A stretch of DNA of 64,000 bases from Murimonas intestini. GTDB taxonomy: Bacteria; Bacillota; Clostridia; Lachnospirales; Lachnospiraceae. The position numbers and the translations under genes are program-made. Below the pieces are notes generated by a model that ran no database searches, was not told the origin of the DNA, and saw only the letters and a program-made list of their open reading frames with translations. The stretch lies in NCBI RefSeq assembly GCF_024622195.1, contig NZ_JANKBI010000023.1, forward strand, positions 1 to 64,000, read 5' to 3'. Within the stretch, counting starts at the first letter, position 1. Every line of letters begins with the position of its first letter. Shown piece after piece: positions 31,873 through 41,233 of this stretch.

Positions 31873-32742
31873 TTATGTGTAACCCCACTCATATGTCATG
31901 AGCAGCACCGTGTCCGCATATTCTCCCAACAGGTGGTAATCCATCCCCTCATAAAGAAGACCCGGCTGATCTGCCGAGGTCTTCGGGGCCAGGGCCACGC
32001 TCACCGTATATCCCATTGGGGCGAGCCTTTCCCTCATATTTCTCACAAAGGCCGCATACAGCTCCCTGTCCTCCGGAAGTATATATTCAAAGTCCACATC
32101 AACCCCTGCATACTGCTTCTGCTGCAGCGCTAAGTGCAGGTTCGCGATTAACTGCTCCTGGACATACATATTTTCGGACACCAGCTTCACCAGCTGATTG
32201 TTAAATGTCCCTGTCTCACCAAAAGGTGTAAGCACAAGAACAGCCGGGACTCCAAAAGCCCTGGCCTCATTCAGAAGATACTCTTCCCCATCCGGAGGCA
32301 GCAGCTGCCCGGATGTAGTAAATCCATAGGAGAAGACAAGCAGTTCATCAATATACAGCAGAGACTCCTGCAGAATATCCCGGCTTATAAAAGGATATGC
32401 ATAGCCCTCCACCCTCAGGCCGGCAAACCTCTGCCCACCCAGATCATTTTCATATGTGACTGCAACTTCCTCCCCCGCATAGGGGTATGGCTGCTGTAAA
32501 AGCCAGGGGTTGTTCCGGAGAAGGCGGCGCACAGTGATCCCATATGCACCTGCTATATCTCCCAGACTTTCCCCTGGCTTTACTATATGAACGGTCTTTG
32601 GCCGAAGTATAAGCAGGGACTGCCCGACGGCCAGCCCCACCTGCGAAAAAAGCTGATTATCATAACGGATTTTTTCTACGGAGACACCATACATCTGTGA
32701 AATTGAATAAAGTGTCTCACCCTGACTGACAACATGAACCAT
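31873..32742 (-). CDS. LysM-LysM-GH18 spore protein (YaaH/SleL-like), N-terminal half of an interrupted gene
   Basis: 289 residues ending at the junction with the intervening element. Residues 2-46 and 50-95 are two LysM modules (HVVSQGETLYSISQMYGV and HIVKPGESLGDIAGAYGI), which bind peptidoglycan. The GH18 barrel starts near 105 and has the catalytic DxDxE as D215-V-D217-F-E219. It breaks off after LLMTYEWGYT, so the barrel lacks its last strands. The whole protein would be a spore-cortex-lytic N-acetylglucosaminidase or coat-associated enzyme, as for YaaH/SleL. CATATCATA about 60 bases upstream fits a SigE/SigK-type -10, with AC 17 bases before it. Confidence 0.9.
   Translation of the reverse strand: MVHVVSQGETLYSISQMYGVSVEKIRYDNQLFSQVGLAVGQSLLILRPKTVHIVKPGESLGDIAGAYGITVRRLLRNNPWLLQQPYPYAGEEVAVTYENDLGGQRFAGLRVEGYAYPFISRDILQESLLYIDELLVFSYGFTTSGQLLPPDGEEYLLNEARAFGVPAVLVLTPFGETGTFNNQLVKLVSENMYVQEQLIANLHLALQQKQYAGVDVDFEYILPEDRELYAAFVRNMRERLAPMGYTVSVALAPKTSADQPGLLYEGMDYHLLGEYADTVLLMTYEWGYT
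31874..31882 (-). repeat. Attachment core, right copy (direct repeat of the intervening element)
   Basis: TTACACATA on the minus strand, within GAGTGGGG-TTACACATA-AAGCC. The in-frame TAA that truncates the N-terminal half is created by the junction itself (its last A lies in element DNA). Confidence 0.85.
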
Positions 32743-32839
32743 AACGAAATCCTGTTCGTAACCTCTCAGCAGCTGATCAGTTACTCCTTTTTCAATTATG
32801 ATATGCCCGGACAGGCAAGAAAGTCCCCACGCCCGCTTC

Positions 32840-33457
32840 TTACCACAATTCTGTCAGCTGGCCTGCCGTATGGATCACGTAATCCGGTTCTGCGGCCTCA
32901 CCCAGACCGTATGTTACATATGCAAACGGAATACCCGCTTCTCTGCAGGCCTCCTCGTCACCTTTTGTATCACCTACATAGACAACCTCATTCAGCCCAT
33001 TTCTTTCCATGAGTATCCTGATATTCTTTCCTTTAGACAGCCCTGTGTCATCATAGCAGATAAAGTCCTTAAAATACTCAGAAAGGCCGGTGCTCTTTAA
33101 CAGGACCTGTATATAACCATCCTGGCAGTTGCTGGCTATGAACAAAGGATATCGTGTGGATAATTCCTTAATAGCCTCCATGATCCCCGGATATACAGTC
33201 CCCGGCTCATCATAGAGATATTCATTCTCACGCTCATAGCATCTTGCCGCTACCCTGCCCCGTTCCTCCTCAGGCAGATCTCCAAAAAGCGAATCCCTTA
33301 TCTCAGTCATTGGCTTTCCAAAAAGTCCTGTCAAGATCTGTGCATCCACTCTTATATCAAGATCTGTCTCATTTTCAAGCACATCATTCCATGCCTTTGC
33401 AACAGGCTCCCTCGAATCCCAGATCGTTCCGTCAATGTCAAATATGATTCCATCCAT
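32840..33457 (-). CDS. HAD-superfamily phosphatase (phosphoglycolate phosphatase-like)
   Basis: 205 residues from the ATG at 33457, 8 bases after GAGGAG; an ATG 15 bases earlier overlaps that site and is not preferred. HAD motif I is IIFDIDGTIWDS with both aspartates, motif II is FIASNCQ (Asn-Cys after the Ser), the lysine lies in GLSKGKNI and motif IV is YVGDTKGDEEACREA. A helical cap sits between motifs I and II (subclass I). Probably a small-metabolite phosphatase such as Gph; substrate unknown. It is 98 bases from the LysM-GH18 start on the same strand. Confidence 0.9.
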   Translation of the reverse strand: MDGIIFDIDGTIWDSREPVAKAWNDVLENETDLDIRVDAQILTGLFGKPMTEIRDSLFGDLPEEERGRVAARCYERENEYLYDEPGTVYPGIMEAIKELSTRYPLFIASNCQDGYIQVLLKSTGLSEYFKDFICYDDTGLSKGKNIRILMERNGLNEVVYVGDTKGDEEACREAGIPFAYVTYGLGEAAEPDYVIHTAGQLTELW

Positions 33458-33554
33458 CTCTATACTCCTCATCAGCGCTTATTCTAATAATACAGAGCCA
33501 GTATATCATGGATCTTTCTTCTTTGGTAGCCATATTTACGCCTATATAATGTCT

Positions 33555-34751
33555 TCATATAACATCTTCATCCCTTCCGGTTTCCTCCCCGTCATATACG
33601 ATTTCCCCGTCTATGATCGTATAAAGAGTCCTTGTAAATGTCTCCATGGGATTTCCATTAAATATGGCAATGTCAGCATCCTTCCCCTCTTCCAGGCTCC
33701 CCAGCCTCCCATCTACCCGGCAGATCCTGGCAGCATTTATAGTGATCGCCTTCAGGCCCTCTTCCATGGGAAGCCCTTCTTTAACCGCCAGGCCTGCGCA
33801 CAGAGGCAGATAATTGATCAGGGAGACAGGATGATCTGTGGTAATAGCTGTCAAAACTCCGGCCCTGTGCAGTACCCCGGCTGTTTTGAAGCTCAGATTC
33901 TGGACCTCTATCTTGGATCTGGCCGTAAGGTCCGGACCCACAATAGCCGGAAAACCTGATTCCGCAATCTCCTCCGCGATCAGATGACCCTCTGTACAGT
34001 GGTCCAGAGTCAGTTCCACGTCAAATTCCTTTGCTATCCTTATGGCTGTCATGATGTCATCTGCCCTGTGCACATGGGTCTTCATGGGTATCTCTTTTCT
34101 GATCACAGGACCCCAGGCCTCCATTTTCAGATCCCTCTCCTGCTCCTGGCTGTCTTCCTGCTCTAATGTATATTTTCTGGCACGTTCCAGCTCCTGCCTT
34201 ATAAGGAAAGCCGTGCCCATTCTTGTTGACGGACAGACATTCTGATCCCCGTAAGCAGTTTTTGGATTCTCGCCGAATGCTGTCTTCATGGCTGCCGGTT
34301 CCAGCACTGCCATCTTGTCAATACACCTTCCCTGTGTCTTCATAAAGACAAACTGCCCGCCAACAGGATTTGAACTTCCGGGTCCTGTCATTACCCCCGT
34401 TATACCTGCCTTGATCGCATCATGAAATGCAGGATCCATGGGGTTCACAGCGTCAATGGCCCTGAGCCCCGGCGTTACCGGCTCTGTGCACTCATTGCAG
34501 TCATCCCCGATGATCCCCCGTTTCTCCTCCACGATCCCAATATGGCAGTGGGCTTCTATGATGCCCGGCATCACAAATGCCCCTCTGACATCCAGCACCT
34601 GCTCCCTGCCTTCCCCGGAAATCTTCCCGTTTTTCTCTTCCAGCCGGGACATATCCCCAACATCTGCGATTTTTCCATCTTTTATCCACAAATATCCATT
34701 GTTAACCACATCACCGCACATGGTGTGCAGTTTTCCGTTTATTATGAGCAT
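33555..34751 (-). CDS. Amidohydrolase (imidazolonepropionase-like)
   Basis: 398 residues from the ATG at 34751, after GAGGTG; an in-frame GTG three codons earlier overlaps that site. The metal ligands of the amidohydrolase barrel are visible: EAHCHIGI after the first strand, MKTHVHRADD, LDHCTEGH and the final Asp in ITTDHPVSL. The C-terminal INAARICRVDGRLGSLEEGKDADIAIFNGNP is the usual beta-sandwich segment. This is the group of proteins often annotated as imidazolonepropionase-related amidohydrolases, of unknown substrate; no histidine degradation genes are near. Confidence 0.9.
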   Translation of the reverse strand: MLIINGKLHTMCGDVVNNGYLWIKDGKIADVGDMSRLEEKNGKISGEGREQVLDVRGAFVMPGIIEAHCHIGIVEEKRGIIGDDCNECTEPVTPGLRAIDAVNPMDPAFHDAIKAGITGVMTGPGSSNPVGGQFVFMKTQGRCIDKMAVLEPAAMKTAFGENPKTAYGDQNVCPSTRMGTAFLIRQELERARKYTLEQEDSQEQERDLKMEAWGPVIRKEIPMKTHVHRADDIMTAIRIAKEFDVELTLDHCTEGHLIAEEIAESGFPAIVGPDLTARSKIEVQNLSFKTAGVLHRAGVLTAITTDHPVSLINYLPLCAGLAVKEGLPMEEGLKAITINAARICRVDGRLGSLEEGKDADIAIFNGNPMETFTRTLYTIIDGEIVYDGEETGRDEDVI

Positions 34752-34814
34752 TCTGGTCACCTCTTTTTTGGTAAGTTTCCTCCAAAAAACAGGTTTTTAT
34801 TCATCTCTGCTGAT

Positions 34815-37586
34815 TTAGACCACAATTTTTACTGAGCTGCCCCTGGCTTTTTCTTTGCTCACTACTATCTGCCTGTCTATCCTCTCCTTCAGCTCCGAGA
34901 CATGTGAAATAATGCCCACCAGACAATTCCCCTCTGTCAGATGGCTCAGCACATTTAATGCCATCTCTAAAGACTCCTCATCCAGGCTTCCAAATCCCTC
35001 ATCCACAAACATGGTATCCAGCTGTATCCCTCCTGCCTGAGACTGTATCTCATCCGAAAGTCCCAGGGCAAGGGAGAGGGAGGCCTTAAATGATTCTCCG
35101 CCCGACAATGTCTTTACGCTGCGCAGTGTGCCATTATAGTGATCTACCACATCCAGCTCCAGTCCGCTCTGGCTCTTCAGATTGCCGGCCTCCTTTCTCC
35201 GCTTCAGTTCATACTGGCCTCCTGTCATCACCATGAGCCTTGTATTTGCCCTTGAGAGTATCCTCTCAAAATATACCATCTGGATATATGTCTCCAGCAT
35301 TATACGCTCCTTGCCTGAGACTCCCCCGTTAGCAGTATCTGAAAGCGCCTTCATCCATCCTGCCCTCTTTTGGGCCTCCAGCAGCAGCTTTTCCCTGCCT
35401 GCGATGGCTTCGGCTACGCCGGTGTTTGTCCCAAGCCTTGTATATACCTCCCTGGCAGTCTCCTGCAGCCTCTCTTTCTCCTGAGATATTTCACTTTCTC
35501 TGTCTCTCAGCTGATCAGCGTCCTGCACCTCACCTTCCGTCTGCTGCCCCTTCAGTGCACTGATCTGTGCCTTAAGCTCGTTTATACGAATATTTTGGTT
35601 CTCATATTCACTCTTGGATTTCTCAAAAAGCCTGTCAAGCTCAGCTTTTTTCTGCTTTTGTTCCTCCAGTTTCTCCCTGGCTGCCTTCTCACTCTCGTAG
35701 TCCAGTGTCAGCAGCATTCTGGCGCGCTCTTCTTCCTTTGCTTTTTGCTCTGCCTCCAGGCCTGCGGCCAGCTTCTCAATCTCACCAGTCTCCTTCTGCT
35801 CCCTCTCTATCCGCGCCTCCAGCTCGGGTATCTCCTTCTCAAGCTCACTGCGCCTTTTCAATCCTGCCGCGAGAAGCTGTTCCTGCTTAGATATCTCTCC
35901 TTTAGAAGCAGACTGCCTATCAAGCAGAGCGCCTGCCCCGGCTCTGACTTCCCCCGGCTCCTCTCCCAGCTGCCAGGACGCTGCCAGCTCTGTAACTGTC
36001 CTGCGAAGTGTTTCTGCCCTTCCCTTAAGCTCACCTGCGGAGGCGCTCAGATCATATGCCTTTTTCTGGGCAGTATCCCTCTTCTTCTTTGCCTTTTCCA
36101 GCTGTTCCTGAGAAGGAATACTCCCCTCATGGGCCGCCGGTAACGGATGGGAGAGGGACCCGCAGACAGGGCAGGGCTCATTCTCTCTCAGATGGGCCGC
36201 CAGTACCCCTGCCTGTCCATCCAGATATTCCTGCTCTAACTTGTCATATTCCATGCCTGTGGCTCTTGCTTTCCCGGCTTCTTCCATATATTTTTTCTGA
36301 AGCTCTCCCAGCTGTCCATAAAGCCCCTCAAGCTCCGTACATTTTTTTTGAAGCTCCCGAAGCCTGCCCTCTTCTTCCTGCAGGCGTTTGAGCTCGTGTT
36401 CCAGTTCTGCTTTCTTCATGGGGATGTCCCCAAGCCCCGCAAGCTCTGCCCTGGACTTCTCCAGCTGCCTGGGCAGCCTCTCAAGAGATCTTTTCCTGTC
36501 TTCCCTCTGCTGCTCAAGATTTTTCAGCCTTGCTGCCGCCTGCCCGGCCTCCTTCTCTATCTTTTTAAGGATAAGATACTGCTGGATGCTCTCCTGGAGC
36601 CTTGTAACAGACAGTGAGAGCTCCTCCCTATGTCCTGCCATACTCTTTTGAGTCTCGTATGCCGCCAGTTTTTCTTCCAGCAGGGGCTTCTCCTTCTCCA
36701 ACTGCCTCTCTTTTTCCTCTATGCCATCTCTTATCTTTTTTTCCGCCAGAGCTTTTTCCAGCGCCCTGTGGATATCTGCCAGAGTTTTATCCAGCTCTTT
36801 TTCAGCCTTCTTATATTTCTCCCAGAGTGCAGAGTCCTCCCTTATCCTGCAGTCCAGAAACTCCCTTGCATCCTCCAGAACAGTGATATTCCCTGCTGAT
36901 TTTATCCTGTCCAGCTTTTCCTGCTCTTCCTCTTCTGCAGTTCCTTTAATGCCGCCCACATACTGGAGAATGCTCCTGCACAGCTCTTCATATTCTTCCC
37001 GGGCCGCTGATGCATCTGCCTTCAGTCTTTCCTGAAGCCGCTGATAAGGACCTGTGTGGAAAAGCTCCCTGAATATTTCTCCTCTTTCCTTTGTGGTAGC
37101 CAGAAGGAGCTTCAGAAATTCATCCTGTGCTATCATGGCTATCTGCATAAACTGGCTTCTGTCTATACCCAGCAGCTTTTCCGTTTCTTTTGTCACATTC
37201 TTTGCTCCGGATACTACACGGCCGTCCGGAAAGGTCAGAAGGGCGTCCGCCTTCTGTGAAGTGAAGCCTCCTCCTTTTCTGGAAGGGCGCATGTACTCAG
37301 GATTCCTCCTGACCGTATATATCTTCTGGCTGTACAAAAATTCCATCTCCACAAATGTGGGCGTCTCAGGATCAGCGTATTTGCTCCTGAACATATCCGC
37401 CTCCCTGTTCGCTCCGCTGGCTTCACCATACAGGGCAAATACAACAGCATCAAAGATCGTCGTCTTTCCGGCTCCTGTATCTCCGGAGATCAGATAGAGC
37501 CCTCTGTCTCCCAGCCTGTCCATATCCACGGTTACTTCCCCTGCATATGGGCCAAACGCACAGATCGTCAATTTTAATGGCCTCAT
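34815..37586 (-). CDS. sbcC: Exonuclease subunit SbcC
   Basis: 923 residues. SMC-like ATPase of the SbcCD nuclease, which cuts DNA hairpins and protein-blocked ends. The N-terminal Walker A is SGDTGAGKTTIFD. Two long Glu/Lys/Gln-rich coiled coils flank the zinc hook CPVCGS near residue 490. The ABC signature LSGGESFKASLSLALGL and Walker B MFVDEGFGSLDEESL are at the C-terminus. The ATG at 37586 shares an ATGA overlap with the sbcD stop. Confidence 0.97.
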   Translation of the reverse strand: MRPLKLTICAFGPYAGEVTVDMDRLGDRGLYLISGDTGAGKTTIFDAVVFALYGEASGANREADMFRSKYADPETPTFVEMEFLYSQKIYTVRRNPEYMRPSRKGGGFTSQKADALLTFPDGRVVSGAKNVTKETEKLLGIDRSQFMQIAMIAQDEFLKLLLATTKERGEIFRELFHTGPYQRLQERLKADASAAREEYEELCRSILQYVGGIKGTAEEEEQEKLDRIKSAGNITVLEDAREFLDCRIREDSALWEKYKKAEKELDKTLADIHRALEKALAEKKIRDGIEEKERQLEKEKPLLEEKLAAYETQKSMAGHREELSLSVTRLQESIQQYLILKKIEKEAGQAAARLKNLEQQREDRKRSLERLPRQLEKSRAELAGLGDIPMKKAELEHELKRLQEEEGRLRELQKKCTELEGLYGQLGELQKKYMEEAGKARATGMEYDKLEQEYLDGQAGVLAAHLRENEPCPVCGSLSHPLPAAHEGSIPSQEQLEKAKKKRDTAQKKAYDLSASAGELKGRAETLRRTVTELAASWQLGEEPGEVRAGAGALLDRQSASKGEISKQEQLLAAGLKRRSELEKEIPELEARIEREQKETGEIEKLAAGLEAEQKAKEEERARMLLTLDYESEKAAREKLEEQKQKKAELDRLFEKSKSEYENQNIRINELKAQISALKGQQTEGEVQDADQLRDRESEISQEKERLQETAREVYTRLGTNTGVAEAIAGREKLLLEAQKRAGWMKALSDTANGGVSGKERIMLETYIQMVYFERILSRANTRLMVMTGGQYELKRRKEAGNLKSQSGLELDVVDHYNGTLRSVKTLSGGESFKASLSLALGLSDEIQSQAGGIQLDTMFVDEGFGSLDEESLEMALNVLSHLTEGNCLVGIISHVSELKERIDRQIVVSKEKARGSSVKIVV

Positions 37587-38725
37587 CTTCCATCCTCCCA
37601 TATATCTTCTATAAGCCTCTGCAGGTATTCCTTCTGCTCAGCCCCCATCTCCTGGTTATTCTGCAGCTCATACAGCTCTTCAAAAAACCCGGCCGGCGAT
37701 TTATCTGTCCGGCCCTCATCTCCCGGCCCGCTTACAGACTGCATCTTCCTTGTTCTCATATTGTCATAGTCAAGCTTCATGATATTCGGATAGACTGAAC
37801 GAAGTTTTCCTATGGCATCCAATATCTCTTCCTCATCCGTCAGGGTGATATGAAGGTAATCGTCAACTGCCGTATCCTTATAATTCCGCCTGTCAGTCAG
37901 CTCTTCATAGCTTCCCCGGAGCTCTCTCATGTCATGCAGAGGGATGAGCTGCCTTGTGCTGATATTGATTTTTCCTTTGCCTTCTATCTCCGCCACTGTC
38001 ACTGACTTTTCATGGGCTGCCTCTGAAAATGAATATTTCAGCGGGCTGCCGCAATAGCGCATATTTTCCCCTCCTGCCTGCTGAGGCCTGTGGATATGGC
38101 CTAAAGCCACATAGTCAAAATCTTTAAATACTGACGAATCAATATTATCAAGGCCTCCCACACTCACCTCTTCAGAGTCAGAGCGCCCTGCCCCCGTAAT
38201 AAACTGGTGGGCCACAAGCACGTTGCATACACCAGGTTCCAGTTCCATGTTCCCCACAACTGTCTCAAGGGCCTTTTCATAAGAATCTATTTCCGTCTCC
38301 GGAAAATATCTCCTCACGTGGGCGGGCTTTAAAAACGGAAGAAGGTAGATACGCGCCTCTGTCCCGCCGTTAATCAGAGTTACGTATTCCACTGTGCCGT
38401 CATATACAGGCGCTATATGCACTCCCTTATCCCTCATCAGCCTGCAGCCAAACGAGAGCCGCTCCGGGCTGTCATGGTTTCCGCTTATTATAAATACGGG
38501 TGCGCTGCCGTCAGCCAGGTTTGTGAGAAACCTGTCAAAGAGCTGTACTGCCTCTGCCGGGGGAACAGGCTTGTCATACACGTCTCCTGCTATAATGACT
38601 CCGTCCGGTTTTTCCTCCCGGACAATACCAAGTATCCTTTCAAGTATATATTCCTGATCCTCCAGCATTGAGAATTCATTGACTCGTTTTCCTAAATGCA
38701 GATCAGATAAATGTATCAGTTTCAA
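37583..38725 (-). CDS. sbcD: Exonuclease subunit SbcD
   Basis: 380 residues. Metallophosphoesterase nuclease of the SbcCD complex. Phosphodiesterase motifs are present in order: HLSDLHLGKR, IIAGDVYDKPVPP, ISGNHDSPERL, VAHQFITGA and LGHIHRPQ. The C-terminal part, about 260-380, is the SbcC-binding cap region. First gene of the sbcD-sbcC pair. Confidence 0.97.
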   Translation of the reverse strand: MKLIHLSDLHLGKRVNEFSMLEDQEYILERILGIVREEKPDGVIIAGDVYDKPVPPAEAVQLFDRFLTNLADGSAPVFIISGNHDSPERLSFGCRLMRDKGVHIAPVYDGTVEYVTLINGGTEARIYLLPFLKPAHVRRYFPETEIDSYEKALETVVGNMELEPGVCNVLVAHQFITGAGRSDSEEVSVGGLDNIDSSVFKDFDYVALGHIHRPQQAGGENMRYCGSPLKYSFSEAAHEKSVTVAEIEGKGKINISTRQLIPLHDMRELRGSYEELTDRRNYKDTAVDDYLHITLTDEEEILDAIGKLRSVYPNIMKLDYDNMRTRKMQSVSGPGDEGRTDKSPAGFFEELYELQNNQEMGAEQKEYLQRLIEDIWEDGR

Positions 38726-38830
38726 CTCAGACCTCTTTTCCGGAATCCCTCTGATTCCTTTTATTTAACCAAAATTCCCCAAAAACAGATTCTGGCGCTT
38801 CACCTTGTCTGTCCTTGAGGAATCCTTATG

Positions 38831-40159
38831 TTACTTCAGAAGCTTCTTTGTCCAGTGTATGTAGAATGGGATCAGGGGAACCAGGGCAAAGATCCATGCC
38901 AGGGGCTCTCCCAGGCAGATACCCAAAAATCCGATCCGGGGAGCCAGTACCGCGGAGCTGATAGTCCTGGCAAGCAATTCTCCCACTCCTCCAAGCATGG
39001 GCACAAATCCATTTCCCATCCCCTGCAGGGCATTCCTGTAAAGGAAAATAGCGCTCAGGAACGGGTAGAAAAACGGTACCAGATGAAAATACTGGCTGCT
39101 GGCATCAAGTATCTCCTTTGTCATATCTGAACTGAAGATCTGTACAAGATAATATCCGGCGAAATAGAGGAACAGCATTGCCACGCCGCTGAATATGAGC
39201 GCGGCTATCTGACAGTCCCTGACTCCCTCACGTATACGCTTTACTTTGCCTGCCCCCATGTTCTGCCCTACATATGTAGAAAGCGCAGCGCCAAGGGAAC
39301 TGAACATACTCATAAATATCCCCTGGATCTTGCTGGAAGCCGTAAATGCCGTTATGTAGACAGTTCCCAGCATATTCAGAGCTGACTGTATCAGGATATT
39401 TCCAATAGCAGTGATAGAAAACTGCAGGGCCATTGGAACTCCCAGACCCAGCAGACGCTTCATATACCGGCCTGATATAGCATCCTTTGGCCTGCTTTTC
39501 CAGAGCAGCGGGTACTTCTTTATAATAAAGGCCAGACACAAAAGCCCTGCGAAGAGCTGTGAGACTACTGTTGCGACAGCGGCGCCCACAACTCCCATCT
39601 TAAGCCATGCCACGCACACCAGATCCAATCCCAGATTTCCCACCACAGAGATCCCCAGAAAGATCAGGGGAGTCTTTGAATCCCCCAGCGCCCTCTGGAC
39701 ACTGGAAAGGATGTTGTACAGAAATGCCGCTCCTATCCCCCAGAAGGATATCCTTATATACTGGGTCACCTCTGCCTTCAGTTCCTGCGGCGTATTGACC
39801 ACATCCACGATCCAGGGAAGTATGATCTGAAGGACCGCCGTCATCCCTGCCGTCATCAGAATACACAGAAGCAGAGAATTCAGAAAATAATCTGATACTT
39901 TCTTCTCATCCCCGCTTCCGAAGCTCCTTGCCACCATGATTGAAAATCCACTCGTCAGTCCTCCGGCCCAGCCTATGACCATCGTAATGATACCGCCGCA
40001 TGACCCAACTGCGGCCAGAGCATTTACTCCCACGAACTGGCCCACTATCATAGTGTCTGTGATCTGATAAAACTGCTGCACTATGCTGCTGAGCATGATC
40101 GGCACTGCAAATGCAAGTATGAGCTTCACCGGGTTTCCTGTTGTCATATCTCGTGTCAT
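38831..40159 (-). CDS. MATE-family efflux transporter
   Basis: 442 residues from the ATG at 40159, which follows GGGGGAC by 6 bases; an in-frame TTG upstream is unlikely. It has twelve predicted membrane helices with KLILAFAVPIMLSSIVQQFY near the start, MVARSFGSGDEKKVSDYF after TM3, and TYVGQNMGAGKVKRIREGV at the matching place in the second half. It is of the clostridial multidrug-type MATE group and is not closely similar to the MATE protein at 19155. It stands alone. Confidence 0.92.
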   Translation of the reverse strand: MTRDMTTGNPVKLILAFAVPIMLSSIVQQFYQITDTMIVGQFVGVNALAAVGSCGGIITMVIGWAGGLTSGFSIMVARSFGSGDEKKVSDYFLNSLLLCILMTAGMTAVLQIILPWIVDVVNTPQELKAEVTQYIRISFWGIGAAFLYNILSSVQRALGDSKTPLIFLGISVVGNLGLDLVCVAWLKMGVVGAAVATVVSQLFAGLLCLAFIIKKYPLLWKSRPKDAISGRYMKRLLGLGVPMALQFSITAIGNILIQSALNMLGTVYITAFTASSKIQGIFMSMFSSLGAALSTYVGQNMGAGKVKRIREGVRDCQIAALIFSGVAMLFLYFAGYYLVQIFSSDMTKEILDASSQYFHLVPFFYPFLSAIFLYRNALQGMGNGFVPMLGGVGELLARTISSAVLAPRIGFLGICLGEPLAWIFALVPLIPFYIHWTKKLLK

Positions 40160-40194
40160 TGTCTTGTCCCCCAAATGCTTAATATCTTTTCAGC

Positions 40195-40221
40195 GAAAAA
40201 GACCCTGTTAATCAGGGCCTT
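40195..40221 (-). terminator. Intrinsic terminator after the SDR gene
   Basis: On the minus strand GGCCCTG, loop ATTAA and CAGGGTC are followed by TTTTT. It lies about 140 bases past the SDR stop. Confidence 0.65.
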
Positions 40222-40357
40222 GATCTGCTATCCAGTATTAAGATTATCCTAAATTTCAGGATCAGTCAAGCGGGCTCACAAGCCTGAGATCACCAGATTC
40301 AGCAGGCGTGAAAATTTGTCTGCCCCATGTGAGAAATGTATGTCCTGCGGATCCATC

Positions 40358-41101
40358 TCAGCTCATAGCCGCCCCGTCAACCGAAAGGATCTCCCCAGTG
40401 ATATAGCTGGCCATGTCACTTGCCAGGAACAGGAATGCATCTGCCACCTCTTCCGGCTCACCTATCCTCCTTAAAGGAATAGAATCCATGATCGGCTTGA
40501 TCACCTGCTCAGGGAGGGCTGCCACCATATCAGTACGTGTAACGCCCGGCGCTACCGCATTTACTCTGATATTATCTTTTCCAAGCTCCCGTGCAAGTGA
40601 CCTGGTAAGACCGTTGACGGCAAATTTGGAGGCCGGATAACCTGATCCTGCCGCCTGCCCGTACAGGCTTACCATTGAGCTTGTATTTATGATCACGCCC
40701 CCGCCCTGGGGTTTCATGATCCTGGCTGCTGCCTGGGAGGAGATAAACACTGAATTCAGGTTCAGATCAATAATATTTTTAAAATCCTCCGGCTTATAGT
40801 CATAAATGCTGTCTCTGGCTGAAATGCCTGCGTTATTTACAAGTATATCAAGCCTGCCCCACTTCCCGATAACCTCATCAAATGCTGCAGTCACCTGCCC
40901 CGGATCTCCCAGATCCGGATAAAGCCCCATCACTTCATATTCTTTTCCTTCCTTTGACAGTTCTTCCAAAGCTTTGTCCACTGTCTCTTTTCTGGAACCG
41001 AAAAGAGCTACTTTTGCCCCATTTTCCAAAAACTTCTTTACGACTGCAAAACCAATTCCTCTAGTACCGCCTGTAACTATAGCTGTTTTATTCTTTAGCA
41101 T
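40358..41101 (-). CDS. Short-chain dehydrogenase/reductase (FabG/BaiA-like)
   Basis: 247 residues. Cofactor site TGGTRGIGFAV, LDILVNNAGIS, and catalytic Ser in INTSSMVSLYG with Tyr-Lys in GYPASKFAVNG. It ends with the usual SVDGA motif. The arginine in FGSRKE after strand 2 suggests NADP(H). Length and pattern (TGGTRGIGFA, GYPASK) recall both 3-oxoacyl-ACP reductases and the BaiA-type hydroxysteroid dehydrogenases of gut clostridia. No fab genes are nearby. It has its own strong promoter with repeats. Substrate not determined. Confidence 0.9.
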   Translation of the reverse strand: MLKNKTAIVTGGTRGIGFAVVKKFLENGAKVALFGSRKETVDKALEELSKEGKEYEVMGLYPDLGDPGQVTAAFDEVIGKWGRLDILVNNAGISARDSIYDYKPEDFKNIIDLNLNSVFISSQAAARIMKPQGGGVIINTSSMVSLYGQAAGSGYPASKFAVNGLTRSLARELGKDNIRVNAVAPGVTRTDMVAALPEQVIKPIMDSIPLRRIGEPEEVADAFLFLASDMASYITGEILSVDGAAMS

Positions 41102-41129
41102 ATGACAATCCTCCTGTGTTTATATTAAT

Positions 41130-41192
41130 AATAGTAATTATTATTATATTATTTCCTATCACTATTATAACAATTATTACTATTCTGTCAAT
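41130..41192 (-). promoter_or_regulatory. Consensus promoter and AT-rich operator of the SDR gene
   Basis: On the minus strand TTGACA (41192-41187), a 16-base spacer and TATAAT form a fully consensus promoter. AATAGTAA (41130-41137) and TTACTATT (41177-41184) form an inverted repeat spanning it, so a repressor is likely to control this otherwise strong promoter. Confidence 0.65.
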
Positions 41193-41233
41193 AGTTTTAA
41201 AAAAAATTCACAGGATATGCCATTTTTACCTTT

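Larger units (their letters stand above)
30519..31882. mobile_element. Minimal skin-like intervening element carrying a serine recombinase
   Basis: The element (1,355 bp plus one core copy) lies inside a LysM-GH18 gene. It holds only a serine recombinase (rightward) and a small Cro/C1-type protein (leftward). No phage structural, replication or transposase genes are present. Its ends are the direct repeats at 30519-30527 and 31874-31882. Precise removal restores the codons for GYTYGPP. Elements of this logic are known in sporulation genes (skin in sigK, SPbeta in spsM), where mother-cell excision rebuilds the gene. Those are phage-sized; this one is far smaller. Confidence 0.85.

Noticed and set aside
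30519..31882. Reading the recombinase region as a prophage remnant or conjugative element
   Set aside because: There are no structural, replication, relaxase or lysis genes, and the ends are exact direct repeats within one gene; a minimal excisable element explains all of it.
30107..32742. Treating the split GH18 gene as a simple pseudogene
   Set aside because: Both halves remain open and the junction rebuilds the family sequence exactly. It cannot be excluded without an excision test, but decay is not seen.
35370..36143. Long open frame on the plus strand (257 codons) inside sbcC
   Set aside because: It is a shadow of the Glu/Lys/Gln-rich coiled-coil codons of sbcC; its Leu/Phe/Cys-rich translation has no family and no ribosome binding site.
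40358..41101. Naming the SDR gene baiA or a hydroxysteroid dehydrogenase
   Set aside because: Some motifs resemble BaiA, but they are shared by many SDR proteins and no bai genes are adjacent.
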